This document shows positions 8,886 through 15,822 of a stretch of 59,837 nt of DNA, one piece after another. The stretch lies in the NCBI GenBank assembly GCA_002454045.1, contig DKID01000012.1:1-59837 (forward strand), given 5' to 3'. The notes under the pieces are model-generated. The model was not told the DNA's origin and ran no database searches. It was given only the letters and a program-made list of their open reading frames with translations. Origin of the DNA: Nitrospina sp. UBA6727 (GTDB taxonomy: Bacteria; Nitrospinota; Nitrospinia; Nitrospinales; VA-1). A program made the translations under genes and the position numbers. The first letter of the stretch is position 1. Each line of letters opens with the position of its first letter.

Positions 8886-9278
8886 TCACTCTTTCGGACT
8901 ATTGTCTTCGGTAAATTTTGACTTACTTGCTTTAGCAACCCCATATCCACCTAATCCACCTCCCAACAAATAAACGATTGCTTTAATTATTTCCATCGCT
9001 ATATCTTTATTTCCAGAGTACATAGCATAAAAAATAGTGGCAAAAACAAGCATTACTATTATTCCGATAAACAGATATGTATAAATCCGCACTTTAAGCG
9101 TATGGTCTCGATGTAATTTTCTATCTTCAACTTTGGCTTTTAGAGCAACTTTTCCAAATTCAAATCCATGCTCGCCTTTTTGTTTTTGTAATGCTAACTG
9201 CTCGGCTCTTATTTCTAGTTCTCTCGTCTGATTATTAAGAAAAGTTTTTAATAAATCTGGTGTTAGATTAGTGGACAT
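8886..9278 (-). CDS. Small two-TM membrane protein with N-terminal coiled coil
   Basis: 130 residues of unknown function. Residues 1-60 are charged and helical (NNQTRELEIRAEQLALQKQKG), probably coiled coil. Two hydrophobic segments follow: IYTYLFIGIIVMLVFATIFY (about 65-84) and IIKAIVYLLGGGLGGYGVA (about 98-116). A C-terminal charged tail ends the protein. It begins 8 bases after the 65-aa upstream ORF, so the two form a pair in one putative cassette. The frame continues past its TGA into the duplicated basic tail. A role in membrane-acting defence or toxin function is only a guess. Confidence 0.65.
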   Translation of the reverse strand: MSTNLTPDLLKTFLNNQTRELEIRAEQLALQKQKGEHGFEFGKVALKAKVEDRKLHRDHTLKVRIYTYLFIGIIVMLVFATIFYAMYSGNKDIAMEIIKAIVYLLGGGLGGYGVAKASKSKFTEDNSPKE

Positions 9279-9286
9279 ATGCGAAA

Positions 9287-9484
9287 TTATAGAGCCTTAT
9301 AATTAGGAATTTTGTACCTTACCCGTATTTTTCCAAAATCGTCGAAATCGGTATCGGTATTTGTAAATTTAGGAGGAATAATTTTAATTGAGTCAATGTT
9401 CTCTTTTTCTTCTTCGGTTAAAGACATAAAACGCTCAATACTAAGATCTTCCACATCAAGTTCAAATGTTTCTATTGTAGTCAT
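9287..9484 (-). CDS. Hypothetical acidic 65-aa protein
   Basis: Unrecognised acidic protein with segments ETFELDVEDLSIERFMSL and KIRVRYKIPNYKAL. The frame is open to 9517, but the ATG at 9484 follows a strong AAAGGGGG ribosome-binding site, so I start there. It is the first gene of a two-gene unit with the membrane protein at 8886-9278. The AT-rich base use differs from the core genome. Confidence 0.6.
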   Translation of the reverse strand: MTTIETFELDVEDLSIERFMSLTEEEKENIDSIKIIPPKFTNTDTDFDDFGKIRVRYKIPNYKAL

Positions 9485-9546
9485 ATTGATTACCCCCTTT
9501 CGTACAGCATACACCAATGGATAACAAGATGTATTTATTCATAATC

Positions 9547-9571
9547 AAAAAAGGGACGCTACCTTTTTTAG
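9547..9571. terminator. A/T-arm hairpin, possible weak bidirectional terminator
   Basis: AAAAAAGG and CCTTTTTT form complementary arms around a 7-base loop upstream of the 65-aa gene. The stem has only two G-C pairs, so function is uncertain. Confidence 0.25.
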
Positions 9572-9642
9572 GTCTTTATCTGCATCACCAAAGAAAACAT
9601 CTTAATCTAGATTTATCGTGGGCACAACTCCGCATAATGCTT

Positions 9643-9668
9643 GAATTCAGCTGACGCGTTCGGCGGCG
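9643..9668 (-). repeat. attC-like site C (degenerate)
   Basis: Minus strand GCCGAACGCGTCAGCTGAATTCAAGCATTATGC aligns with site B: an AAC core, the shared TGAATTCA segment and ATTATGC in the place of GTTATGC. It abuts the end of direct repeat copy 2. Confidence 0.3.
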
Positions 9669-9790
9669 TTCGGGGGGAAGGAGTCCGCCGCTAAACTGAT
9701 TTTCGGCGGAAGGGAAACGCTGGGCGCTGGCCCTTGCGCTTCGCCAAGCGGGGAGGTTTGCCGTCATCGCGAACGGCGGGGCTATCCTTT
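9661..9790. repeat. Direct repeat copy 2 (~130 bp)
   Basis: Second copy of the 8697-8830 sequence. It forms the 3' part of the 69-aa ORF on the minus strand. Length differences between the copies in the flanking coding stretch are multiples of three. Confidence 0.9.
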
Positions 9791-9900
9791 TCTTCCTTCA
9801 TGACGCCGTCGGTCGCGGCCGTGTCGCCGTCGCTGGGGGATTCTTCTTCCTCGGTAATGATTTTTTTCGTATTCCTCATTTGATACTTTTTCCACGCCAT
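9691..9900 (-). CDS. Hypothetical 69-aa protein with basic repeat-encoded tail
   Basis: The N-terminal half is acidic (EEEESPSDGDTAATDG). The C-terminal half is basic (KPPRLAKRKGQ and FRRKSV) and is encoded by direct repeat copy 2. The same C-terminal peptide occurs in frame at the other repeat copy, with indels of whole codons, weak evidence that this frame has been translated. There is no known domain and no clear Shine-Dalgarno. An alternative frame opens from an ATG inside the upstream attC-like core at about 9938. Treat as tentative. Confidence 0.35.
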   Translation of the reverse strand: MAWKKYQMRNTKKIITEEEESPSDGDTAATDGVMKEEKDSPAVRDDGKPPRLAKRKGQRPAFPFRRKSV

Positions 9901-9938
9901 TCAAAAAGAAATAGAAAAGCACCGTGGCGTTATTCAGC

Positions 9939-9970
9939 ATCTAACGCCTGAATTCATCCGCCGCGTTAGC
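9939..9970 (-). repeat. attC-like site B
   Basis: Minus strand TGCTAACGCGGCGG then TGAATTCAGGCGTTAGATG. The right core GTTAGAT fits the integron GTTRRRY consensus, CTAACG/CGTTAG pair perfectly, and the TGAATTCA segment is where the L' box would lie. The 29-base core has the same length as site A. Confidence 0.5.
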
Positions 9971-10027
9971 AGTGGCTGGAATGATTTGTTTAGGTGAATT
10001 ATAGAAAATAATATCAATAACTTGCAT
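9941..10027 (-). CDS. Possible 28-aa peptide ending inside an attC-like site
   Basis: An ATG at 10027 follows AAAGGAGG by 13 bases and opens a 28-codon frame whose TAG stop is the GTTAG core of site B. The peptide starts MQVIDIIFYNSPKQ. The strong ribosome-binding site is the main support. Its length and lack of homology leave it doubtful. Confidence 0.25.
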   Translation of the reverse strand: MQVIDIIFYNSPKQIIPATANAADEFRR

Positions 10028-10065
10028 TTAATTTACACTGCCTCCTTTATTTCGTATTTCGCACG

Positions 10066-10788
10066 TCATAAGTCTAACTCTATGATAACTGGGTTGTGGT
10101 CGCTAAATTCACGAACATTATCGTTGTCTAAAACATCGCAGTTGATTAAATTTTTCTCAAGCCTTTTACTGATAAAAAAATAGTCATTTTGCCAAGGCTT
10201 TTCACTTCGACTATGTCTGTGGGTTTGCACAAAATCATCAAAAAACATATCGAAACAATTCACTAAACCAAATTCTCTTAGCCTATCAAATAGAACTTTA
10301 TGAGAATTTCCTGTCTGTTGTTCGTCTATTTGTAGGCTTGCATTAAAATCACCACCGAGTACTATGTTATGCCTTGTGTCTCTACTTTCTAAAATACCCG
10401 TTAAATCTGAAAACATCCTGTGTAAATTTGGAATTGAATAAACAACATTTGAAATCTTTTCCATTAAGCCGTACAAAGAAATCACTATTAACTTTAAATC
10501 TTCTTTTATTGTAATCTCCGTTGCTGTTATGGAGCCAAAAAAATCAGTTGTAAATGAAACCTCTCTGATTTTATATCTTGAACTATAAACCCCAGAACCC
10601 CATGGGCGTGTTCCGCCAATAGCATTCCAAACAAGCTGAGATGAATTGAGCACTTCTAAATTTGGATATGACTCTTGAAACAGCAATACATCGCAATCAA
10701 TGCTCTTAGCTAAGTATTTCCATGCTTCTTTATCGTGCTTTTTGTGGTTCCAGTGTGCCATATTCCATGTTGCAAATTTAATATTCAT
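10066..10788 (-). CDS. Endonuclease/exonuclease/phosphatase (EEP) family protein
   Basis: 240 residues with all EEP-fold motifs in order: ATWNMAHWN (Asn), LLFQES (catalytic Glu), VLGGDFNASL (GDFN), QNDYFFIS and the C-terminal SDHNPVI (SDH). The metal- and phosphate-binding residues are therefore intact. The substrate (DNA, RNA, phosphoinositide or nucleotide) cannot be told. Its ATG lies 7 bases after the GTTAGGT core of site A, the usual arrangement of an integron cassette gene. It is AT-rich and looks transferred. Confidence 0.8.
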   Translation of the reverse strand: MNIKFATWNMAHWNHKKHDKEAWKYLAKSIDCDVLLFQESYPNLEVLNSSQLVWNAIGGTRPWGSGVYSSRYKIREVSFTTDFFGSITATEITIKEDLKLIVISLYGLMEKISNVVYSIPNLHRMFSDLTGILESRDTRHNIVLGGDFNASLQIDEQQTGNSHKVLFDRLREFGLVNCFDMFFDDFVQTHRHSRSEKPWQNDYFFISKRLEKNLINCDVLDNDNVREFSDHNPVIIELDL

Positions 10789-10794
10789 TTATGA

Positions 10795-10828
10795 CACCTA
10801 ACGGCGGAGTTAACCTGCCGCGTTAGCG
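10795..10828 (-). repeat. attC-like site A
   Basis: Minus strand CGCTAACGCGGCAGG then TTAACTCCGCCGTTAGGTG. GTTAGGT fits GTTRRRY. TTAACTC plus CGTTAGG match the conserved right half of known attC sites. The strand folds into a hairpin with CTAACG/CGTTAG and GG/CC stems and three unpaired bases (C, G, A) on one arm, like attC extrahelical bases. Confidence 0.5.
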
Positions 10829-11075
10829 GTCAGGCGGAATGAATAGCGGCGTAGGTGATAGCCGCAAAGTTGGTGGCCTTTACAATTATACCGCGCCAGA
10901 CCGAGCCACTCAAGCACGGTCGGCATGATGTCCACGTTTTCCGAAAAGCGGTCGACCGTCGTCCCGCGCGCGCCGCCGGTTTGGATTTTTCATCGTCGTT
11001 CTCCCAATCGTTCAACCGCCGCTCTCATCGGCAACGCGGATAAATATACGGCATCCTCCGGGAATCCCACAATCT
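10829..11075 (-). pseudogene. Decayed sulfatase / alkaline-phosphatase-superfamily fragment
   Basis: On the minus strand 10861-10980 reads GGARGTTVDRFSENVDIMP then TVLEWLGLARYNCKGHQ. This matches the C-terminal part of type I sulfatases and phosphonate monoester hydrolases (VDRFTESVDVMPTILEWLG, CDG-SL). Upstream, a short IRVADESGG-like piece is in another frame and stops interrupt. No complete gene exists: the fragment is cut on one side by attC-like site A and peters out before rodA. It is probably a relic broken by the cassette region. Confidence 0.5.
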
Positions 11076-11099
11076 TTCGCGCTGTGATAAAATGCCCGC

Positions 11100-12203
11100 A
11101 TGATTGATTACCGCGTGGTTTCCAATTTCAACTGGTCGCTTTTTCTAGCGTGTCTGGGAATCTCCATCCTCGGCGTGGTGATTATCTACAGCGCCAACCA
11201 CGGTCAGTCGGAAGATTTTTTGCGCGGACTTTACATCAAACAAATTTACTGGATCGGCTGCGGGCTGGTCGCCATGTTCATCGCCGTGGCACTGGATTAC
11301 CGCTGGCTCAGTCGCCACGCCTACCTCATTTATTTTTTCGCGCTGTTGGCTCTCGCTTACGTGCTGGCGTATGGAGTAACGGTGTCGGGTTCCCGCCGCT
11401 GGATTCACATCGGCGCCATCAGCATTCAAGTGTCCGAGTTTGCGAAAGTGTCGTTGGTCATCGCCTTAGCCAAATACTTTGAGGAGGGAAAGATGTCGGG
11501 GCGATATACGTTGAAAGACCTGTTCGTTCCCGCCGTGATGACCGCCGCGTTAGGAGGGCTCATCGTCATCCAGCCCGACCTCGGCACCGCCATCATGATT
11601 TTTTTCGTCTTCATGGTTTTCATCGCCGCCATCGAAATGAAGACCGCGACCGTGATAAAACTTTTCAGTAGCATCCTCCTGCTGGCTCCGACAATCTGGT
11701 TCTTTTTGAAGGACTATCAGAAATCCCGACTCTTGACTTTGTTCAATCCTGAATTGGACCCGCTCGGTTCGGGCTATCATTCCATCCAATCTAAAATCGC
11801 CATCGGGTCAGGCGGGCTCTGGGGGAAAGGCATCCTCACCGGGACGCAAAGCCGACTCAACTTCTTGCCGGAAAAACATACGGATTTTATCTTCGCAGTC
11901 TTCGCCGAAGAAACAGGTTTTCTCGGCGTGACCATCGTTTTATCTTTATTCCTTTTTGTCATCCTGAAAGGATTGAACATCGCGTTCCGAGCCAGAGACC
12001 GGTTTGGCTTTTTTCTTTCGCTGGGACTCATCAGCTCCATCACTTTTTACATCATCTTCAACGTCGGGATGACCGTCGGCTTGTTCCCCATCACAGGCAT
12101 TCCCCTGCCCTTCCTGAGTTACGGCGGCTCTTCCCTCGTCGCTAATTTTTTTGCGGTGGGACTCCTCCTCAACGTTGAAATGCGCAAAGTAATCATTGAG
12201 TAA
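11100..12203 (+). CDS. rodA: Rod-shape-determining peptidoglycan glycosyltransferase RodA
   Basis: A SEDS-family polytopic membrane protein (367 aa, about ten TM segments) that polymerises lipid II during elongation. Diagnostic segments are GSRRWIHIG, QVSEFAKVSLVIALAKYFE, IVIQPDLGTA with the catalytic Asp region, DPLGSGYHSIQSKIAIGSGG and NFLPEKHTDFIFAVFAEETG, typical of RodA rather than FtsW. The C-terminus has PLPFLSYGGSSL. Its usual partner mrdA (PBP2) is not upstream; a sulfatase relic is. TGTGATAAAAT ends about 8 bases before the ATG, so the transcript might be leaderless or nearly so. Confidence 0.93.
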   Translation: MIDYRVVSNFNWSLFLACLGISILGVVIIYSANHGQSEDFLRGLYIKQIYWIGCGLVAMFIAVALDYRWLSRHAYLIYFFALLALAYVLAYGVTVSGSRRWIHIGAISIQVSEFAKVSLVIALAKYFEEGKMSGRYTLKDLFVPAVMTAALGGLIVIQPDLGTAIMIFFVFMVFIAAIEMKTATVIKLFSSILLLAPTIWFFLKDYQKSRLLTLFNPELDPLGSGYHSIQSKIAIGSGGLWGKGILTGTQSRLNFLPEKHTDFIFAVFAEETGFLGVTIVLSLFLFVILKGLNIAFRARDRFGFFLSLGLISSITFYIIFNVGMTVGLFPITGIPLPFLSYGGSSLVANFFAVGLLLNVEMRKVIIE

Positions 12204-12333
12204 AACGCAACGGCGAGACGACCACCGTCGTCGCCACTGTCACCGCCGCCAATCCCGCGCGCGCCCGTCACCGTCACCACCGCCGTCGCCGTTTTGTTTT
12301 TCGCGCGGCGTCGCGCCACCGTCACCGTCGTGG
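12204..12333. repeat. Low-complexity CCGTC/GACGG tract between rodA and rng
   Basis: Degenerate CGTCACCGCCGCC-type units fill the gap and run directly into the rng promoter -10 region. No gene is visible. Confidence 0.55.
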
Positions 12334-12339
12334 TATAAT
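12331..12339 (+). promoter_or_regulatory. Extended -10 promoter of rng
   Basis: TGGTATAAT: a perfect TATAAT with the extended TG one base upstream, 32 bases before the rng ATG. There is no recognisable -35, as is common for extended -10 promoters. Confidence 0.55.
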
Positions 12340-12371
12340 TTTCGAATCGTTACGCTACCCGAAGGACGCCG

Positions 12372-13907
12372 ATGTCTTCTGAAATACTGATCAATTCCAA
12401 CCCGCGGGAAATCCGCGTTGCGCTGATGGAAAACCAGCAGGTCGTGGAATTGTTCATCGAGCACAAAGCCAACAAAGGCATCGCGGGAAATATTTACCGC
12501 GGCAGGGTCGCGAAAATTCTCCCCGGAATGCAAGTCGCCTTCGTCGACATCGGACTAGAAAAAGCCGGCTTCCTTTACGTGGGCGACATCGACACCATCG
12601 ACGCGCTCGGACTCGAAGACGAGATGGACTCTCCATCGCCGCGCGAAGAAAAAGAAGACGGTGACGGCGACGACGATGGAAAATTTGGCAAGCCCGACGA
12701 TGAAATTCGCATTCAAGATATTTTGCAGGAAGGTCAAGAAATTTTGGTGCAAGTCGCGAAGAATCCGCTAGGCGGCAAGGGCGCGCGCATCACCAATTAT
12801 ATTTCCCTGCCGGGGCGTTATTTGGTTTACATGCCCACGGTCAATCACATCAGCATTTCCCGACGCATTGAGGATGAAGACGAAAAGATACGGCTGAAAA
12901 ACTTGATCGGCGAAATCGGTAACCGCGGCGAAGGTTACATCGTCCGCACCGCCGGGCAGGATGCGACGCGGGCGGATTTCGAATCGGACTTAAATTTTCT
13001 CCACCAACTTTGGGGAAACCTAAAAAAGCAATCCGAAAATCTGAGCGCGCCGCAACTCGTTTACGAAGACCTGAACCTAATCTTTCGCTCCATCCGCGAC
13101 CTGTTCACCAACGAAACCGAGCGGTTGGTGATCGACTCCAAATCGGACTTCACCAAATGCGTGGAATTCTGTTCCACTTACTTGCCCCATTTGTCGGAGA
13201 AAATTGAGCAGTACAAAGACCCGATGCCGATCTTCAATCACTATGGAATTGAGATGGACATCAGCCGCGCTTTAGGCCGAACCATCTGGCTTAAATCTGG
13301 CGGTTACATCACGATTGATCAGACGGAAGCGCTGGTCGCCATTGATGTCAACACCGGAAAATATGTCGGCCGCAACGACCACGAAGAAACCATTTTGAAA
13401 ACCAACTTGGAGGCAGTTAAAGAATTCGCGTACCAAATTCGCCTGCGAAACATCGGCGGCATCATCATCGTGGATTTCATCGACATGGCAAAAGAAGAAA
13501 GCAAAGAAATCGTATCCGCCGCGCTCAAGCAAGCGCTTCGAGCCGATCGGTCGCGATCCCGCATCCTAAAAATTTCCGAATTTGGACTGATGGAAATGAC
13601 CCGCAAACGCGTGCGCGAAAGCCTAATGCAAACTCTTTGCGACCCTTGCGATTACTGCGATGGCAAAGGCTACATCAAAGGCATCACGCCTCTCTGCTAC
13701 GAAATCGTCCGAGAAATTCAGCGCGTAGGAACCGACAACATCACCAAAAAGAAAATTGACATCGAAGTGCATCCGACCGTTTATGACATGTTGATTGAAG
13801 AGGAGAGCGGTTTCCTCGAAGAGATGGAAAAGCAAAACAATAGCGAAATCACCTTTCAAGTGAACCCAAAATTGCATCGCGAAAAATACAAAATTGCGAC
13901 TTCGTAG
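12372..13907 (+). CDS. rng: Ribonuclease E/G family endoribonuclease
   Basis: 511 residues fit RNase G rather than full-length RNase E, lacking a long C-terminal scaffold. It processes rRNA and decays mRNA. The order is an S1 domain (IYRGRVAKILPGMQVAFVDIG), an RNase H-like region (RDLFTNETERLVID), the DNase I-like catalytic part (EALVAIDVNTGKYVG, IIIVDFIDM with the metal-binding Asp residues) and the zinc-link DPCDYCDGKG. The S1 domain holds an acidic insert at residues 82-108, partly encoded by GACGGTGACGGCGACGACG, the same repeat type seen between genes. The lipoprotein gene follows 14 bases downstream. Confidence 0.92.
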   Translation: MSSEILINSNPREIRVALMENQQVVELFIEHKANKGIAGNIYRGRVAKILPGMQVAFVDIGLEKAGFLYVGDIDTIDALGLEDEMDSPSPREEKEDGDGDDDGKFGKPDDEIRIQDILQEGQEILVQVAKNPLGGKGARITNYISLPGRYLVYMPTVNHISISRRIEDEDEKIRLKNLIGEIGNRGEGYIVRTAGQDATRADFESDLNFLHQLWGNLKKQSENLSAPQLVYEDLNLIFRSIRDLFTNETERLVIDSKSDFTKCVEFCSTYLPHLSEKIEQYKDPMPIFNHYGIEMDISRALGRTIWLKSGGYITIDQTEALVAIDVNTGKYVGRNDHEETILKTNLEAVKEFAYQIRLRNIGGIIIVDFIDMAKEESKEIVSAALKQALRADRSRSRILKISEFGLMEMTRKRVRESLMQTLCDPCDYCDGKGYIKGITPLCYEIVREIQRVGTDNITKKKIDIEVHPTVYDMLIEEESGFLEEMEKQNNSEITFQVNPKLHREKYKIATS

Positions 13908-13921
13908 CGAACGCCCGTAAA

Positions 13922-14266
13922 ATGAAAACAGCTTCCACCTTCACCCGCGCATCAAAAATTATTCTGCTGGCGAGTTTTCTATTTGCGTACGGTTGCGGCT
14001 CCTATGGAAAAAATTTCAACGCGTCTCTTTATAAAAATATCGTCGCGGGAATAACGACGCAAAAGGAAATCCACGCCATGTTTGGTTCGCCTTTCAAACG
14101 CGGCATCCAGAACGGTTACCCGGTTTGGATTTACGAATACAATTTTTATAGTTCCCTGGGCAACAACATCACCAAAGATATGGTCATCGTTTTCGACCAC
14201 CGTCGCGTAGTGAAGTCCCGTCAAATAATGACCAACCAGCCGGAAGCAGTGGAGACCAGGCGATAA
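13922..14266 (+). CDS. BamE/SmpA-OmlA-like outer-membrane lipoprotein
   Basis: 114 residues with a lipoprotein signal peptide and lipobox (LLASFLFAYGC), so Cys25 is probably acylated. The mature part KNIVAGITTQKEIHAMFGSPFKRG followed by a Tyr-rich VWIYEYNFY strand is characteristic of the SmpA/OmlA fold found in BamE. It may belong to the beta-barrel assembly machinery or be one of several BamE-like paralogues. Probably cotranscribed with rng. Confidence 0.75.
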   Translation: MKTASTFTRASKIILLASFLFAYGCGSYGKNFNASLYKNIVAGITTQKEIHAMFGSPFKRGIQNGYPVWIYEYNFYSSLGNNITKDMVIVFDHRRVVKSRQIMTNQPEAVETRR

Positions 14267-14390
14267 ACGGATTTTACGGAATCATCGGAGCATCGTCGGT
14301 GCGCCGTTTTTTTCCGCGCGGATATTCATTCCTCTATGATTTTTTCAGCCCCGCATTTTTCAGCAAACATGCATCGGTAAAAACAACGGG

Positions 14391-15806
14391 ATGTCAGGCT
14401 TCAGCAAAATCCAATGGAGCACCCTGCATCTGACCTGGGTTGCGTTCTTTCTCACCTTCGTGACTTGGTTCAACATGGCGCCGTTCAACACGACGATTAT
14501 GCGCACCATGAACCTGTCCGCTGCCGAGGTCAACGTGTTGATGATTTGCAACGTGGCGTTGACCATCCCCGCGCGAATCATCATCGGGTTTTGGGTTGAC
14601 CGACACGGCGCGCGAAAAGTTTTCAGCATCCTGTTAATCTTTTCCGCGCTCGTGTGTTTCGGATTCGCCCTGTCGCAAAACTTCACCGCACTACTAACCA
14701 CGCGGTTGCTGACGGGGATTGTCGGCGGCGGATTCGTCGTCGGCATAAAAATGATCGCCGAATGGTTCCCGCCGCAAAAGATGGGAACCGCCCAAGGTAT
14801 CTACGCGGGCTGGGGAAACTTTGGTTCCGCGTTCGCGGCGTTCTCTCTTCCCCTCATCGCCATGCCATTCCCCGCAGAGTTCGGGTGGAGAGTGGCCGCG
14901 TGCTTTTCCGGTCTCGCTTGCTTAATCTGGGCGGGAGTTTATTACAAGTTTTGTCTCGACGCGCCGGGAAAGGGGCGCGACTTTCCGGTGGACTTGCACG
15001 GCGTGGTGGAGGTAACCTCGCGCCGCGACTTGATTCTGCAAATCCTTTTTCTCCTGCCGATTTACGGCACCATGATTTTGTTCATCTGGAAACTTTCCGC
15101 GCATCCGTTCGCCGTAATCCCCGACCCACTTTCGCTGGCGATGATTCTCGCCGTCGCGTTTCTTTTCATCCTAAACGCAGTGCGATGCTGGCAAGTCAAC
15201 CTGCCCGCGTTGCAACGCCGCGTGCCCGAAGCAGCAAAATATTCGTTCAGCCAAATTGCGATATTGTGTTTGGTCTATTCGCTGACATTCGGTTCCGAGT
15301 TGGCGATCGTCTCAATGTTCCCGGAGTTTTTGGAAACGACCTTCTCGCTTTCCGTGGGATTAGCAGGGATGATGGCCGCCAGTTACGCCGTCATGAACTT
15401 GGTAACGCGCCCCGGCGGCGGTTGGATGTCCGATCAATTCGGTCGCCGGCGAACTCTTTTCATTTTGATCTTTGGCGGAATAGTAAGCCACTGGTTCATG
15501 GGAGAAATAGATTCCAGTTGGCGACTTGCCCCCGCCATCGCCGTCGTCGTCGCAGGTTCCATTTTCTTGACCGCGGGCAACGGCGCATGTTTCGCGGCGA
15601 TTCCGTTAATCTCCAAACCCATCACCGGAAAACTGGCGGGACTAGCGGGAGCCTACGGCAGCGTCGGCGCCGTCATCTTCCTCACCCTGTTCAGTTTCGT
15701 GACGCCGCAAATGTTTTTTAAAATCATCGCCGGCTACGCTTTTCTGATATTCTTATGCCTGTTTTTTTTGCAATCTTTTTCTTCCTCGCAACCCATCAAC
15801 AAATAA
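14391..15806 (+). CDS. MFS transporter, nitrate/nitrite porter (NNP)-like
   Basis: A 471-residue, 12-TM major facilitator protein. Loop 2-3 motif GFWVDRHGARKVF and the NNP-type Gly-rich helix GIYAGWGNFGSAFAAF after IAEWFPPQKMGTAQG match NarK/NasA-type nitrate/nitrite porters. The second-half counterpart is AGAYGSVGAVIF. The likely substrate is nitrate or nitrite, but related MFS branches carry other anions. It is followed 16 bases later by ychF in the same direction. No nitrate or nitrite reductase gene is nearby. Confidence 0.72.
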   Translation: MSGFSKIQWSTLHLTWVAFFLTFVTWFNMAPFNTTIMRTMNLSAAEVNVLMICNVALTIPARIIIGFWVDRHGARKVFSILLIFSALVCFGFALSQNFTALLTTRLLTGIVGGGFVVGIKMIAEWFPPQKMGTAQGIYAGWGNFGSAFAAFSLPLIAMPFPAEFGWRVAACFSGLACLIWAGVYYKFCLDAPGKGRDFPVDLHGVVEVTSRRDLILQILFLLPIYGTMILFIWKLSAHPFAVIPDPLSLAMILAVAFLFILNAVRCWQVNLPALQRRVPEAAKYSFSQIAILCLVYSLTFGSELAIVSMFPEFLETTFSLSVGLAGMMAASYAVMNLVTRPGGGWMSDQFGRRRTLFILIFGGIVSHWFMGEIDSSWRLAPAIAVVVAGSIFLTAGNGACFAAIPLISKPITGKLAGLAGAYGSVGAVIFLTLFSFVTPQMFFKIIAGYAFLIFLCLFFLQSFSSSQPINK

Positions 15807-15822
15807 AGGAACGACGATTCAA

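Larger units (their letters stand above)
8520..10830 (-). mobile_element. Putative integron gene-cassette array lacking an integrase (CALIN-like)
   Basis: All ORFs between 8886 and 10788 are on the minus strand, are small or accessory, and are separated by short imperfect palindromes bounded by CTAAC and GTTAG or GTTATG, as in attC sites. Two sites (9939-9970 and 10795-10828) share the 29-base CTAACG...CGTTAG layout with common GCTAACGCGGC and matching L'-type TTAACTC/TGAATTC segments. Coding DNA is clearly AT-richer than flanking core genes. No intI gene is present in the window, so this would be an orphan cluster. The sites are shorter than standard attC, which is the main doubt. Confidence 0.5.

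Noticed and set aside
8500..11100. Insertion sequence or prophage as the explanation for the accessory region
   Set aside because: No transposase, phage integrase or structural gene and no terminal inverted repeats; the attC-like spacing explains it better.
12372..13907. Full RNase E rather than RNase G
   Set aside because: The protein ends soon after the zinc-link and lacks the long degradosome scaffold.
14654..15721. 355-codon open frame on the plus strand inside the NNP-type transporter gene
   Set aside because: Arg-rich composition with no domain; it is an out-of-frame shadow of a strongly recognisable 12-TM transporter.
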